25,505 nt of DNA from Syntrophus sp964555065 (GCA_964555065.1 CAZKRB010000047.1:1-25505), one strand, 5' to 3'. Numbered from the stretch's first letter, positions 8,115-15,702 are shown. Numbers and translations are program-made. Notes: a model not told the origin generated them from the sequence alone.

Positions 8115-8142
8115 AAGGAGGCTGGAAATAGCCTCCTTTTTT
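8115..8142 (+). terminator. Intrinsic terminator of ihfB
   Basis: A 9-bp perfect stem, AAGGAGGCT (8115-8123) with AGCCTCCTT (8130-8138), encloses a 6-base loop and runs into a T tract through 8142. It is the clearest terminator in the window. It lies 105 bases beyond the ihfB stop and just short of the convergent radC stop. Confidence 0.9.
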
Positions 8143-8147
8143 GTTGC

Positions 8148-8846
8148 TTATCGGGGCATGATTCCTTCCTCCCGGAAGCTGAAAAAGCGGTTTTCACCGA
8201 TGATCAGGTGATCATGGACCACGATATCCAGGAGTTTCGCCGTATCCTGAATGGTCCGGGTCAAGCGGATATCCGCATCGGAAGGCTTGGTGAACCCGGA
8301 AGGATGGTTGTGCACAAGAATCAACGCCGAAGACTTATGGGAAAGGGCCCGTTCAATAACCTGGCGCGGGTATACGACGGCCTGGTTGACGATTCCCTTC
8401 TGGATGGTTTCGAAGGCGATGATCCGATTCTGGGTGTCAAGGTAAAGGACACAGAAATTTTCGTCCTTGAGGCCGCCCAGGGCGATTTTGCAGAAATCGA
8501 GCAGCTCGCCGGTGCACGTAATCTGGGGTTTCTCGCGGGCTTTTTCCTGAAGATAGAGGACGCCCATCTCCTTGACCATTTTGAAGAGCCCTGCGGCATG
8601 CGTACTGATGCCCTTCACCTCAAGCAGGCTTTCCAGTTCCGCATCCATGACCCCTTTCAGGGAGCCGAAACGTTCCAGGAGATGTTTTGCCAGTCCTTTG
8701 ATGTCCTTTCGGGGAATGGCATAGGTGAGCAGAAGCTCCACCGCTTCGTAATCATGGAAGGCCGGGAGTCCGCATTCGAAAAACTTCTTTTTCAGGCGCT
8801 GACGGTGTCCGAGATAGTGGGCGGAAGGTGTGGATGAAGATTCCAT
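8148..8846 (-). CDS. radC: RadC family JAB/MPN-domain protein
   Basis: The 232-residue protein has an N-terminal helix-hairpin-helix-like part (HYLGHRQRLKKKF, then a GLPAFHDYEAVELLL segment and LLEVKGIS) and a C-terminal JAB/MPN metalloprotease-like domain. The metal motif HNHPSG begins near residue 179, with the Asp of KPSD at about 190, giving the H-x-H-x(9)-D arrangement. The cellular role of RadC is unsettled; a link to DNA repair is historical. I chose ATG 8846 because MESSSTPSAHYLGHRQ fits the anaerobe-type RadC start; the frame stays open upstream to GTG 8957, but that stretch lies in inverted repeats and looks non-coding. No good ribosome-binding site precedes 8846; a hairpin (8851-8878) sits there instead. 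Confidence 0.88.
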   Translation of the reverse strand: MESSSTPSAHYLGHRQRLKKKFFECGLPAFHDYEAVELLLTYAIPRKDIKGLAKHLLERFGSLKGVMDAELESLLEVKGISTHAAGLFKMVKEMGVLYLQEKAREKPQITCTGELLDFCKIALGGLKDENFCVLYLDTQNRIIAFETIQKGIVNQAVVYPRQVIERALSHKSSALILVHNHPSGFTKPSDADIRLTRTIQDTAKLLDIVVHDHLIIGENRFFSFREEGIMPR

Positions 8847-8850
8847 GGAA

Positions 8851-8878
8851 TCACGGCATCTCAAAAAGTATGCCGTGA
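8851..8878 (-). repeat. Perfect 9-bp inverted repeat abutting the radC start
   Basis: TCACGGCAT (8851-8859) and ATGCCGTGA (8870-8878) are perfect complements separated by 10 bases. In the radC message the hairpin ends 4 bases before the ATG, where a ribosome-binding site would normally lie. No SD-like sequence is visible. Confidence 0.65.
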
Positions 8879-8914
8879 CTTTCTGTCGCGGAGAAAAAGA
8901 GAAGAAGGAATTCA

Positions 8915-8960
8915 AAGGTGTTCCTGCCTGGAACCCGGTTGATTCCGGCAGGAACACCTT
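8915..8960. repeat. Perfect 14-bp inverted repeat (long hairpin) upstream of radC
   Basis: AAGGTGTTCCTGCC (8915-8928) is the exact complement of GGCAGGAACACCTT (8947-8960). Inside, GGAA and TTCC can add 4 more pairs past one bulged T, leaving a 9-base loop. On the minus strand a pyrimidine-rich stretch follows the stem, so it may terminate sodB transcription, though the T tract is broken. It does not look like a gene. Confidence 0.75.
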
Positions 8961-8976
8961 CGCCCGATGTCCTGTC

Positions 8977-9071
8977 AGGCCGCTTTTTTCCTGGCGTTCA
9001 GGTCGGCTCCCCGAACTCCATCCTTCGTGGGCCTGACGTTCGCTTCCAGCCTTCGGTTGTGGAAAGCGGCC
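8977..9071. repeat. Structured intergenic element between sodB and radC
   Basis: GGCCGCTTT (8978-8986) and AAAGCGGCC (9063-9071) can close a stem around an interior with further complementary segments: CCCCGAA with TTCGTGGG (one bulge), TCAGG with CCTGA, and CGCTTCCA with TGGAAAGCG (one bulge). The last competes with the outer stem, so the fold is uncertain. No plausible protein is encoded in either direction. It has the look of a dispersed intergenic repeat, which one window cannot show. Confidence 0.45.
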
Positions 9072-9092
9072 CGAAAATCAGGGGGAGTTCCC

Positions 9093-9686
9093 TCAGCCCA
9101 GGCAGGAATTGACGAAATTCCAGTTGATCAGTTTCTCCACGAAGGTATTCAGGTAATCCGCCCGGCGGTTCTGATAGTCAAGGTAATAGGCATGTTCCCA
9201 GACATCGACCGTCAACAGCGCTTTCTGGCCGTGGGCCAGGGGCGTGTCCGCGTTGGGAGTCTTGGCAATTTTCAGGGCATCCCCTTCCAGGACGAGCCAG
9301 GCCCAGCCGCTGCCGAACTGGGTCATTCCCGCATTTTTGAATTCCTCGGCAAATTTTTCAAAACTTCCCCAAGTGGCGTTGATTTTTGAAGCAACGGCGC
9401 CGGTCGGCTGGCCTCCGCCATTGGGCTGCATGCACTGCCAGTAGAAACTGTGGTTCCAGACCTGGGCCACATTATTGAATATCCCCGCTTTGGAGGCGTC
9501 GCCGCTCGTTTTTCGGATGATGGATTCCAGACTCTCATTGGCCAGGTCCGTATCGGCAAGCAGTTTGTTGGCATTGTCCACATAGGCCTTATGGTGCTTG
9601 CCGTGATGAAATTCAAGCGTATTGGCGCTGATGTAGGGCGCCAAGGCATCCTTGGCATAGGGCAGATCGGGCAGGTGAATCATCAT
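9093..9686 (-). CDS. sodB: Superoxide dismutase, iron type
   Basis: This enzyme converts superoxide to oxygen and hydrogen peroxide in the cytoplasm. The 197-residue protein has the four metal ligands His27, His79 (WNHSFYW), Asp161 and His165 (DVWEHAYY). The NNVAQVWNHSFYW segment and GSGWAWLV are the iron-type versions rather than the manganese-type. The length is normal for Fe-SOD. AAAGGAGAT sits 6 bases before the first ATG at 9686; a second ATG follows at once. Together with NrdD it fits an anaerobe that meets oxygen occasionally. No clear promoter is seen; TATAAA occurs about 25 bases before the start without a good -35. Confidence 0.95.
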   Translation of the reverse strand: MMIHLPDLPYAKDALAPYISANTLEFHHGKHHKAYVDNANKLLADTDLANESLESIIRKTSGDASKAGIFNNVAQVWNHSFYWQCMQPNGGGQPTGAVASKINATWGSFEKFAEEFKNAGMTQFGSGWAWLVLEGDALKIAKTPNADTPLAHGQKALLTVDVWEHAYYLDYQNRRADYLNTFVEKLINWNFVNSCLG

Positions 9687-9794
9687 AATCGTATCTCCTT
9701 TCTGGTTTTTATACCGTTAACTCCGAAGCGGAACCGATCCCTCGACGGGCCGAATTCCCCGATGCGGCACACCGCAGAAAATCCCTTTTCCGTC

Positions 9795-9819
9795 CCGGTT
9801 TTCCCCTCGGGAAAACCGG
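9795..9819. repeat. Perfect 11-bp palindrome in the elbB-sodB gap
   Basis: CCGGTTTTCCC (9795-9805) and GGGAAAACCGG (9809-9819) are perfect complements around the 3-base loop CTC. No T tract follows on either strand, so it is not a standard terminator. It lies 110-130 bases ahead of sodB and could be an operator or an RNA hairpin. The rest of 9687-9946 shows no gene. Confidence 0.7.
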
Positions 9820-9946
9820 AGTTTACCCTTTTAATGCTTGCCGTCTCCCGGCACTTCATTTCCCGGAATGATCCGGATGTTTGAATGAGGAAGATCGCCC
9901 GGCTCCGTTGGCGGGGTTTTCACACCGCGCCGGCGATGAAGGGTGA

Positions 9947-10603
9947 TCAAACCACGAGTTCCAGGACCTTTTCGACCAGCTTTTCGATTCCGGCCGCAAC
10001 CTCCTTGATCCCCGGTCCCAGCATGTAGGCCGGCGTCGTTACGAGCCTGTTTTGCAGATCCACAAAGATCTCTTCCACGGCGGCGGCTTGATGCCTTCCC
10101 CCCATGGCTTCGATGGCTGCGGCTGTTGAAGGATCATCCCCGATGGTGACTTCGGGGGAAAAGCCGCTCAGGGCGGCAGTCAGGGTTGCGGGTGCAATGC
10201 AGATGGCGCCGATGGGTTTTCCGGCCTTTGCCATCTCCGTGAGCAGACGTTTCACCTCCGGCTGGACGGTGGCCTGATTCCCCTTCGTGGCAAAGTCGCT
10301 GAGGTTTTTGGCCGCTCCGAAACCGCCGGGGAGAATGAGGCCGTCGATATCGGTCGCCTGGACATCGCGCACATCGCGGATGTTTCCCCGAGCGATCCTT
10401 GCCGACTCCACGAGGACATTTCTCTTTTCCGCCATCGGTTGACCCGTCAGGTGATTGATCACCTCCATCTGTTCCATGTCGGGGGCCAGGCAGAGAATTT
10501 CCGCCCCCGCCCTGTCCAGGGCAAGGAGAGTGACAACCGCTTCATGAATTTCCGAACCGTCGTAGACGCCGCACCCTGAAAGCAGGACGCCGATTTTCAC
10601 CAT
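9947..10603 (-). CDS. elbB: ElbB, DJ-1/PfpI superfamily glyoxalase-like protein
   Basis: The 218-residue protein matches ElbB from the start (VLLSGCGVYDGSEIHEA), with LILPGGFGAAKNLSDFA and the nucleophile elbow GAICIAPA. Cys135 in that elbow is the expected catalytic cysteine of the DJ-1/PfpI fold. E. coli ElbB has been associated with isoprenoid production and shows weak glyoxalase activity; its natural substrate is not settled. AGGAAGGAAAG ahead of the ATG is a good ribosome-binding site. A promoter lies at 10788-10816, giving a leader of about 180 bases with no reading frame of note. Confidence 0.92.
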   Translation of the reverse strand: MVKIGVLLSGCGVYDGSEIHEAVVTLLALDRAGAEILCLAPDMEQMEVINHLTGQPMAEKRNVLVESARIARGNIRDVRDVQATDIDGLILPGGFGAAKNLSDFATKGNQATVQPEVKRLLTEMAKAGKPIGAICIAPATLTAALSGFSPEVTIGDDPSTAAAIEAMGGRHQAAAVEEIFVDLQNRLVTTPAYMLGPGIKEVAAGIEKLVEKVLELVV

Positions 10604-10787
10604 TTTTCTTTCCTTCCTGTTTGAAAGAGAAGTGAGAATTCCGCCGTGCGAAATCCCCGATGAATCGTTTGATGATCCAGAGCCGAAGCCGTGAAGGATC
10701 GTTGGAAGATCCCGTGCCGTAGCCCGTTGACCGCCTGCTTTTACCTCCCGCGGAGAACGGGGAGAAGCGGGCCTTCAACGAAGTAAC

Positions 10788-10816
10788 AATTTAATAAAAA
10801 GAAAAAGGCCTGTCAA
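10788..10816 (-). promoter_or_regulatory. Predicted promoter of elbB
   Basis: On the minus strand a perfect TTGACA (10816-10811) is followed after 17 bases by TAAATT (10793-10788), a 4-of-6 match. It overlaps the space right behind the priA stop (10823). The sequence around it resembles the rsfS promoter region: both have AATTGACAGG, then a T-rich spacer, then TTGTTACTT. Confidence 0.55.
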
Positions 10817-10822
10817 TTCAAA

Positions 10823-13249
10823 TTACATGAAATTCACGGGGTCTACATCGACCTGGACCTCCAGTTTACCGGCGCACTCCGAGGTCAGCAGGGCGCGGGT
10901 CAAGGAGTGGAGGGCCTGCAGGTTGTCGCTCTTCAGGAGAAGCTGCCAGCGGTGGCGGCCTTTGATCTTGGCAATGGGTGCTTCGGCAGGTCCAATGACT
11001 TCCACCGCCGGAAAAATTCCCGATTCCGATCCGCTGAGGGCTCTGGCCCTTCGGCCGAGTTCCTCCACCTCCCGGCTGCCCCGCTCCTCGTGCAGGCTGG
11101 AAAGCTGGAGGTTGATCAGGCGGGAGAAGGGAGGGTAGCCCAGGGATGTGCGAATCCGGATCTCCTCTTCATAAAACCCCTCATAATCATGATCTTTTGC
11201 CCTCTGAATGGCGTAATGATCCGGGTTGAGCGTCTGGATGACAACCTGGCCTTCCTGTTCACCCCGGCCGCCTCGTCCCGAAACCTGTGTCAAAAGCTGG
11301 AACGTTCTTTCCGCCGCCCGGAAATCGGGAAGATTCAGCGCCGTATCGGCTGCGATGACCCCGACCAGGGTTACGTTGGGGAAATCGTGCCCTTTGGTGA
11401 TCATCTGGGTGCCGATGAGGAGGTCGATCTCCTTTCGGTCGAAGGCTTTGAGAATCCGGGTATGCGCGCCCTTCCGGGCGGTGGTATCCCGATCCATCCG
11501 GGCGGATCGGATCTGGGGAAAGTGCTCCCGGATTTCCTTTTCCAGACGCTCTGTCCCGGCTCCATAAAACTGAACGTGCCGACTGCTGCATCTCGGGCAG
11601 AGGGAAGGGGTCTTGAGGGAATAATCGCAGTAATGGCACTGCATTTTTTCCGCTTGCGCATGCAGGGTCAGGGAGACGGAACAGTTCGGGCAGGTAAAGA
11701 CGTAGCCGCATTCCGGGCAGAGGAGGAAGGTGTGAAATCCCCGTCGGTTGAGGAAAAGAAGGGCCTGTGTGCCCTTCTGGAAGGTCTCCTCCAGGGCCGT
11801 CTTCAGGGTCCGGGACAAGACCGGAATTCCCCCTTTCTCTTTCGGTTCCGCCTTCATGTCGACAATCCGGACCTCGGGCAGGGGGCGGTTTTCCACCCGG
11901 GAAGGAAGGGAGAGACGAATGTATTTCCCCTGGCGGGCATGGAAAAAGGTCTGCACATCCGGCGTGGCCGAGCCAAGGACGATGACGGCATTCTGTTGCC
12001 GGGCGCGCAGGATGGCCAGATCCCTTGCTGAATAACGCATCCGCACATCCTGTTTATAAGAGGCATCATGCTCTTCATCAACGATAATCAGACGCAGTCC
12101 GGGAAGGGGCGCGAAGAGTGCCGAGCGGACACCGACGGCCAGGCGAATCTCGCCCTGCTGGAGTCGGCGCCAGTTGTCGTAACGGATTCCCCGGGCGATG
12201 CTGCTGTGCAGCACGGCAATCTCCACTCCCGGAAAGCGTCGGGAAGTGCGGGAAAGCAACTGAGGCGTGAGGCCGATCTCGGGCACCAGATAAAGCGCCC
12301 CGCCGCCGGCAGCCAGGGCGCCCTCAATCGCCTGGAAATAAACCTCCGTCTTGCCGCTGCCTGTGACGCCGTGAAGGAGGAAGGGCTGAAATTGTCGGGA
12401 GGCAATGGCCTTATCCAGGATTCTGCAGGCGTCGGCCTGATTTTCGTTCAGGCACAGATTCGCACCGGCGCCTATGACCGGGGATTCTTCGGCGCAGCGG
12501 TAGACTTCCCTCTCGGAAAGGGTGATCAGCCCTTTTTTCAGGAGTTGGCCGACAATCGGTGAGGGGTTGGGCGTGAGCGTGCGCAGTTCGGCGTATCCAG
12601 CCGTTCCCCTTTCCTTCAAATAAGAAAAAATGCGTTTCTGAACCGCTGGAAGGGGCGGCGTGGCAGGGCAATCCGCGGCGAGGGAGATCTGCTTCTCCAT
12701 TTTCTTTTGAATTTCCGGCCGCTTCAGCTCTTCATCGCTGACGATGCGATTCGCCGCCAGGAGAGCGGCAAGGTCCCGTCGGAGCGACGCGCCGGGGAAG
12801 AGTTTCTGCAGGCGGCGGAGCGTCAATCCTTGCGGAGAAGCCTCGATCTGCTCCAGAATGATCTGCTGCCCTTCCGAAGGGGGGTTGGAGAAAGCCCCAT
12901 GGGGCGCGGCTTTAAAGAGGCGGTCGCTTTTCAGGTCGATGCCGCCCGGGAGAATATCATGGAGGGCTTTGCCCAAAGGATAATGGTAATAAGCGGCAGC
13001 CCAGGAATAGAAGGCCAGATCCTCCGGGGTAAAAAGGGGCTCGGCATCCAGGACGTCCAGAATTTCCCTGGTATCGGTGAAATCCGCTTCGTTGAGAATG
13101 GCAAGGATATAACCGGTCAGTTTCGTCGTGCCAAAAGGGACCAGCGCCCGTTTTCCGACTGCGGTCTCATTCCGGAGAGATTCCGGCACCGCGTAGGTAA
13201 ACTGGGTATCCGTCGGAATATTGACTGCGATCTTTACATACATGGACAT
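10823..13249 (-). CDS. priA: Primosomal protein N' (replication restart helicase)
   Basis: PriA is a superfamily 2 DNA helicase that reloads the replisome at stalled forks. The 808-residue protein (from ATG 13249) begins MSMYVKIAVNIPTDTQFTYAVP, matching the PriA 3'-DNA-end-binding domain. The Walker A motif GVTGSGKTE lies at about 294-301 and DEEHD at about 391. Four Cys pairs for two zinc ions run from about 511 to 556 (CPEC, CPNC, CHYC, CPRC), followed by GTQMITKGHDFP. I rejected an in-frame GTG at 13315, which adds 22 residues lying in a hairpin. No strong ribosome-binding site precedes 13249; ATG 13243 is also possible. Confidence 0.95.
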   Translation of the reverse strand: MSMYVKIAVNIPTDTQFTYAVPESLRNETAVGKRALVPFGTTKLTGYILAILNEADFTDTREILDVLDAEPLFTPEDLAFYSWAAAYYHYPLGKALHDILPGGIDLKSDRLFKAAPHGAFSNPPSEGQQIILEQIEASPQGLTLRRLQKLFPGASLRRDLAALLAANRIVSDEELKRPEIQKKMEKQISLAADCPATPPLPAVQKRIFSYLKERGTAGYAELRTLTPNPSPIVGQLLKKGLITLSEREVYRCAEESPVIGAGANLCLNENQADACRILDKAIASRQFQPFLLHGVTGSGKTEVYFQAIEGALAAGGGALYLVPEIGLTPQLLSRTSRRFPGVEIAVLHSSIARGIRYDNWRRLQQGEIRLAVGVRSALFAPLPGLRLIIVDEEHDASYKQDVRMRYSARDLAILRARQQNAVIVLGSATPDVQTFFHARQGKYIRLSLPSRVENRPLPEVRIVDMKAEPKEKGGIPVLSRTLKTALEETFQKGTQALLFLNRRGFHTFLLCPECGYVFTCPNCSVSLTLHAQAEKMQCHYCDYSLKTPSLCPRCSSRHVQFYGAGTERLEKEIREHFPQIRSARMDRDTTARKGAHTRILKAFDRKEIDLLIGTQMITKGHDFPNVTLVGVIAADTALNLPDFRAAERTFQLLTQVSGRGGRGEQEGQVVIQTLNPDHYAIQRAKDHDYEGFYEEEIRIRTSLGYPPFSRLINLQLSSLHEERGSREVEELGRRARALSGSESGIFPAVEVIGPAEAPIAKIKGRHRWQLLLKSDNLQALHSLTRALLTSECAGKLEVQVDVDPVNFM

Positions 13250-13304
13250 GGGGTGATAGGCGGAAGAGAAATCAAGGACTTCGGTGGACAATCTTTTGAA
13301 TGAA

Positions 13305-13335
13305 AAGGCCTTCACCTCGGACAGGAGAAGGCCTT
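13305..13335 (-). terminator. Possible weak terminator between dksA and priA
   Basis: On the minus strand AAGGCCTTC (13335-13327) can pair with GAAGGCCTT (13313-13305) around a 13-base loop, then runs into TTTTCA. The T tract is short and the arms are themselves near-palindromic, so termination is likely partial at best. Confidence 0.4.
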
Positions 13336-13376
13336 CAGCAGAATGACGGCAAATGAGGGGAGGGACCGTTCCTGGA

Positions 13377-13757
13377 TTATTCCCCCTTGAGTTTCTCCAG
13401 CTTCTCCTGTTTGGTCTTGCAGTCGATGCAAAAGGTCGTTACCGGTCTGGCCATGAGTCTCTTTTCCGAGATTGGTCCGCCACAGACTTCGCAGATGCCG
13501 AACTCACCATCGTCAATGCGCTTGATGGCCTCCTGCATCTTCGCGATCAGCTTCCTTTCCCGGTCGCGCATCCGCAGTTCAAAATTCCGGTCGGATTCGA
13601 GAGAGGCCCGGTCGGTCGGATCGGGATAGTTTTCCTTGTTGTCCGTCATGTCCGCGACGGTCTTTCCGGCATCTTCCAGCAATTCATTGATTTTCTGAGT
13701 CAGCAGATTTCTGAAAAATTCCAGTTTGTCAGACGATAGAGTCATTTCACGCACCAT
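13377..13757 (-). CDS. dksA: DksA/TraR family RNA polymerase-binding transcription factor
   Basis: DksA binds the RNA polymerase secondary channel and works with ppGpp in the stringent response. About 126 residues are encoded, depending on the start. The coiled-coil tip keeps DPTDRA, with the two aspartates and alanine known to matter in E. coli DksA (Asp71, Asp74, Ala76). The zinc finger is CEVCGGPIS...FCIDC, a four-cysteine site. ATGs at 13763, 13757 and 13745 are all possible; 13757 has GGGG 8 bases upstream and 13745 has GGTG. A GTG at 13826 is excluded because it falls within the predicted promoter. The gene lies in the priA direction with its own promoter at 13818-13846. Confidence 0.92.
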   Translation of the reverse strand: MVREMTLSSDKLEFFRNLLTQKINELLEDAGKTVADMTDNKENYPDPTDRASLESDRNFELRMRDRERKLIAKMQEAIKRIDDGEFGICEVCGGPISEKRLMARPVTTFCIDCKTKQEKLEKLKGE

Positions 13758-13817
13758 TTCCATTGCCCCAAAAAAAGAGTTGTTGATGAGCAGACTGCAA
13801 GCATCCGAAAGCGTACC

Positions 13818-13846
13818 TTCATACACGATGAAGAGACTTTTGTAAA
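13818..13846 (-). promoter_or_regulatory. Predicted promoter of dksA
   Basis: TTTACA (13846-13841; 5 of 6) is followed after 17 bases by TATGAA (13823-13818; 4 of 6) on the minus strand. It lies between the rfaE2 stop and dksA and would give a leader of about 50 bases. Confidence 0.5.
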
Positions 13847-13852
13847 GGACAA

Positions 13853-14338
13853 TTATTCCCTATCCCCGTAAACTGATAATATCTTTTCCACAATGTTGGT
13901 GGTGGACGCACCGGGAATTTCGGGGATGATCGCTACGGCGCCCCCCCAGCTCATCACTTCCTTCCGCCCCACCACCTGCTCTTCGGCCCAGTCGCCGCCC
14001 TTGATCAGCACATCCGGTTTCAGGTAGAGAATCAGTTCCAGGGGGGTCGTTTCCTCAAAGATCGTGACATAATCCACAAACTCCAGGCAGGCGAGCAGAT
14101 CGGCCCGCTCCTCCTGGGGAATCAGCGGGCGCTTTTCGCCCTTGATTTTTCTGACCGAGGCGTCGCTGTTCAGGCCGAGAATCAGGAGATCTCCCTTTTC
14201 CCGGGCCTGGCGCAGGTAACGGGCATGCCCCACGTGCAGAATGTCGAAACAACCGTTCGTGAAAACAATTTTCTTTCCCTGCCGGCGGAGCCGATCCACT
14301 TCTTCCTTCAGGTTTTTCCAATCGAGAATTTTGTTCAT
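13853..14338 (-). CDS. rfaE2: D-glycero-beta-D-manno-heptose 1-phosphate adenylyltransferase
   Basis: This nucleotidyltransferase activates heptose-1-phosphate with ATP to ADP-heptose, the precursor of the LPS inner core. The 161-residue protein is the stand-alone second domain of HldE. Key motifs are TNGCFDILHVGH (residues 28-38, with the HxGH nucleotide-binding motif), LIKGGDWAEEQVVG and the C-terminal STTNIVEKI. The ATG at 14338 has GAGAGGTGA just upstream; the frame is open much further upstream, but that part overlaps comF in another phase and looks like chance. It implies a Gram-negative heptose-containing LPS, with the kinase domain (RfaE1) elsewhere. The 14339-14528 stretch upstream holds no gene. 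Confidence 0.95.
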   Translation of the reverse strand: MNKILDWKNLKEEVDRLRRQGKKIVFTNGCFDILHVGHARYLRQAREKGDLLILGLNSDASVRKIKGEKRPLIPQEERADLLACLEFVDYVTIFEETTPLELILYLKPDVLIKGGDWAEEQVVGRKEVMSWGGAVAIIPEIPGASTTNIVEKILSVYGDRE

Positions 14339-14528
14339 CTTCACCTCTCCATGGTTGAAGAATATTATTTCGCCGCTCCGCCTGCCGGCAAGGAAGAATT
14401 TCTCCTTTCCGTTTCGGATTCTCTCCCGGCTGCCGGACGTAAAGTGACGACAGGCGATGAGAGAAGGAGGGGGCGATTTCGAAGGCGCAGCCGCTCCCCC
14501 GAGCCGCAGGCGATGTTGTCCAGCGAGG

Positions 14529-15248
14529 TCAGGCCCTGGCGAGGGTTGCCACCGAAACCGATCGTGCGCCGCCTGCCAGCAGAACCCGCGCGCATTCCCT
14601 GACGGTGCTTCCCGTGGTATAGACATCATCGACAAGCAGAATCCGGGCATCGACGATGGCTTCTTTCCGGACGACTTCAAAGGCGTTGCGCACATTGGCG
14701 CCCCGCTCCTCCTTTCCCAGGGCGATCTGCGGGGTGGTATGGAGGCGGCGGCGCAGAGAGGAAAAATCGAGGGTCAGGGAATAAGCCCGGGCCAGCGGCC
14801 TCGCCAGAATGAGCGACTGGTTGAACCCCCGCTCCCGCAGCCGTTTTTTGTGAAGGGGAACGGGGACAACCCGATCGAATTCCTCCGGGGGCAGGGCGGT
14901 TCGCCCAAAGGCCACCAGCATCTCCCCCAGGACGGCTCCCGCCGCCATGACGCCCCGGTATTTGAGGTCGTGAATGGCCTCAAGAAGGACCGTCTCGTAT
15001 CGCCCCAGGGAACGGCATCGCTCGAAAGGGGGACGCTGATCCACGCACCGAGTGCAGAGGGCGCCATCCTCCGTTCCTGCAGGCAGAGGGGCACCGCAGA
15101 TCGAGCAGAGGGGGGGCGCAAGGAAGGAAATCCGGGAAAGGCAGTCCGGGCAGAAACCGAAAGGCTGACCGGAGAGGAGCAGCTCGGAACAGGACAGGCA
15201 GCGCGGAGGAAAGAAAAGATCGACCATGCCCTGAATGAGAGAGTTCAA
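14529..15248 (-). CDS. comF: ComF family protein (phosphoribosyltransferase-like)
   Basis: The 239-residue protein has an N-terminal double zinc-ribbon region with CxxC pairs at 17/20, 33/36, 48/51 and 65/68, followed by a type I phosphoribosyltransferase fold. The PRPP-binding motif ILLVDDVYTTGST lies at about 203-215, and RERGFNQSLILA is the family hallmark. ComF/GntX proteins relate to DNA uptake in naturally competent bacteria, but the gene is also widespread in others, where its role is unclear. The start is a TTG at 15248, 2 bases past the rsfS stop, or ATG 15227 (MVDLFFPPRC). The tight spacing means cotranscription with rsfS. Confidence 0.9.
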   Translation of the reverse strand: MNSLIQGMVDLFFPPRCLSCSELLLSGQPFGFCPDCLSRISFLAPPLCSICGAPLPAGTEDGALCTRCVDQRPPFERCRSLGRYETVLLEAIHDLKYRGVMAAGAVLGEMLVAFGRTALPPEEFDRVVPVPLHKKRLRERGFNQSLILARPLARAYSLTLDFSSLRRRLHTTPQIALGKEERGANVRNAFEVVRKEAIVDARILLVDDVYTTGSTVRECARVLLAGGARSVSVATLARA

Positions 15249-15250
15249 GG

Positions 15251-15658
15251 TTACATCCCGTCGTCGAGGCTGGTCAGTTCCGTGGCTTCATCGGGAATTT
15301 CCATCCGGGGCACATCGGCCCAGAGACGCTCCAGATCGTAAAACTCCCGGATCGGCTGATAAAAAATGTGGATAATCACGTCGGCATAATCGAGCAGAAC
15401 CCACTTGCCGACGCTTTCCCCCTCCACACCCAGGGGCAGGATCCCGGCTTTTTTCATCCGCTCCTGCACCGCGGCGGCGATGGCCTGAACCTGGCGGTCC
15501 GATGATCCGTCGCAGATGATGAAGTAATCGGCAAAGGAAGAAATCTCCTTGACATTGAGGATCACCAGCCGTCCGGCTTTTTTCTCCAGAATGGCATTGA
15601 TGCACATCAGGACCCTTGCTTTGGAATCCGTTTCGGTCGTTGCTTTTAGAATAATCAA
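15251..15658 (-). CDS. rsfS: Ribosomal silencing factor RsfS
   Basis: RsfS binds ribosomal protein L14 on the large subunit and blocks subunit joining when nutrients are short. The family core is clear: EISSFADYFIICDGSSDRQV, then a GEGES-like VEGESVGKWVLLDYADVIIHIF segment and FYDLERLW. I chose TTG 15658 (about 135 residues) because AGGAGG lies 3 bases before it and because the longer frame back to 15712 would start inside the predicted -10 box. Normal family length is 105-140 residues. It is the first gene of a minus-strand unit with comF. Confidence 0.88.
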   Translation of the reverse strand: MIILKATTETDSKARVLMCINAILEKKAGRLVILNVKEISSFADYFIICDGSSDRQVQAIAAAVQERMKKAGILPLGVEGESVGKWVLLDYADVIIHIFYQPIREFYDLERLWADVPRMEIPDEATELTSLDDGM

Positions 15659-15702
15659 GGCCCTCCTGTAAATAAATGGGAACAGCGAAAATTTCAGCGA
15701 TT

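Noticed and set aside
8847..8957. N-terminal extension of RadC to a GTG at 8957
   Set aside because: The extra 37 residues come from two inverted repeats and do not fit the RadC family start.
8918..9389. Plus-strand frames between radC and sodB
   Set aside because: They run through inverted repeats and antisense to sodB, with no ribosome-binding site or family pattern.
10907..12031. 374-codon plus-strand open frame
   Set aside because: It is antisense to the priA helicase and zinc-binding region.
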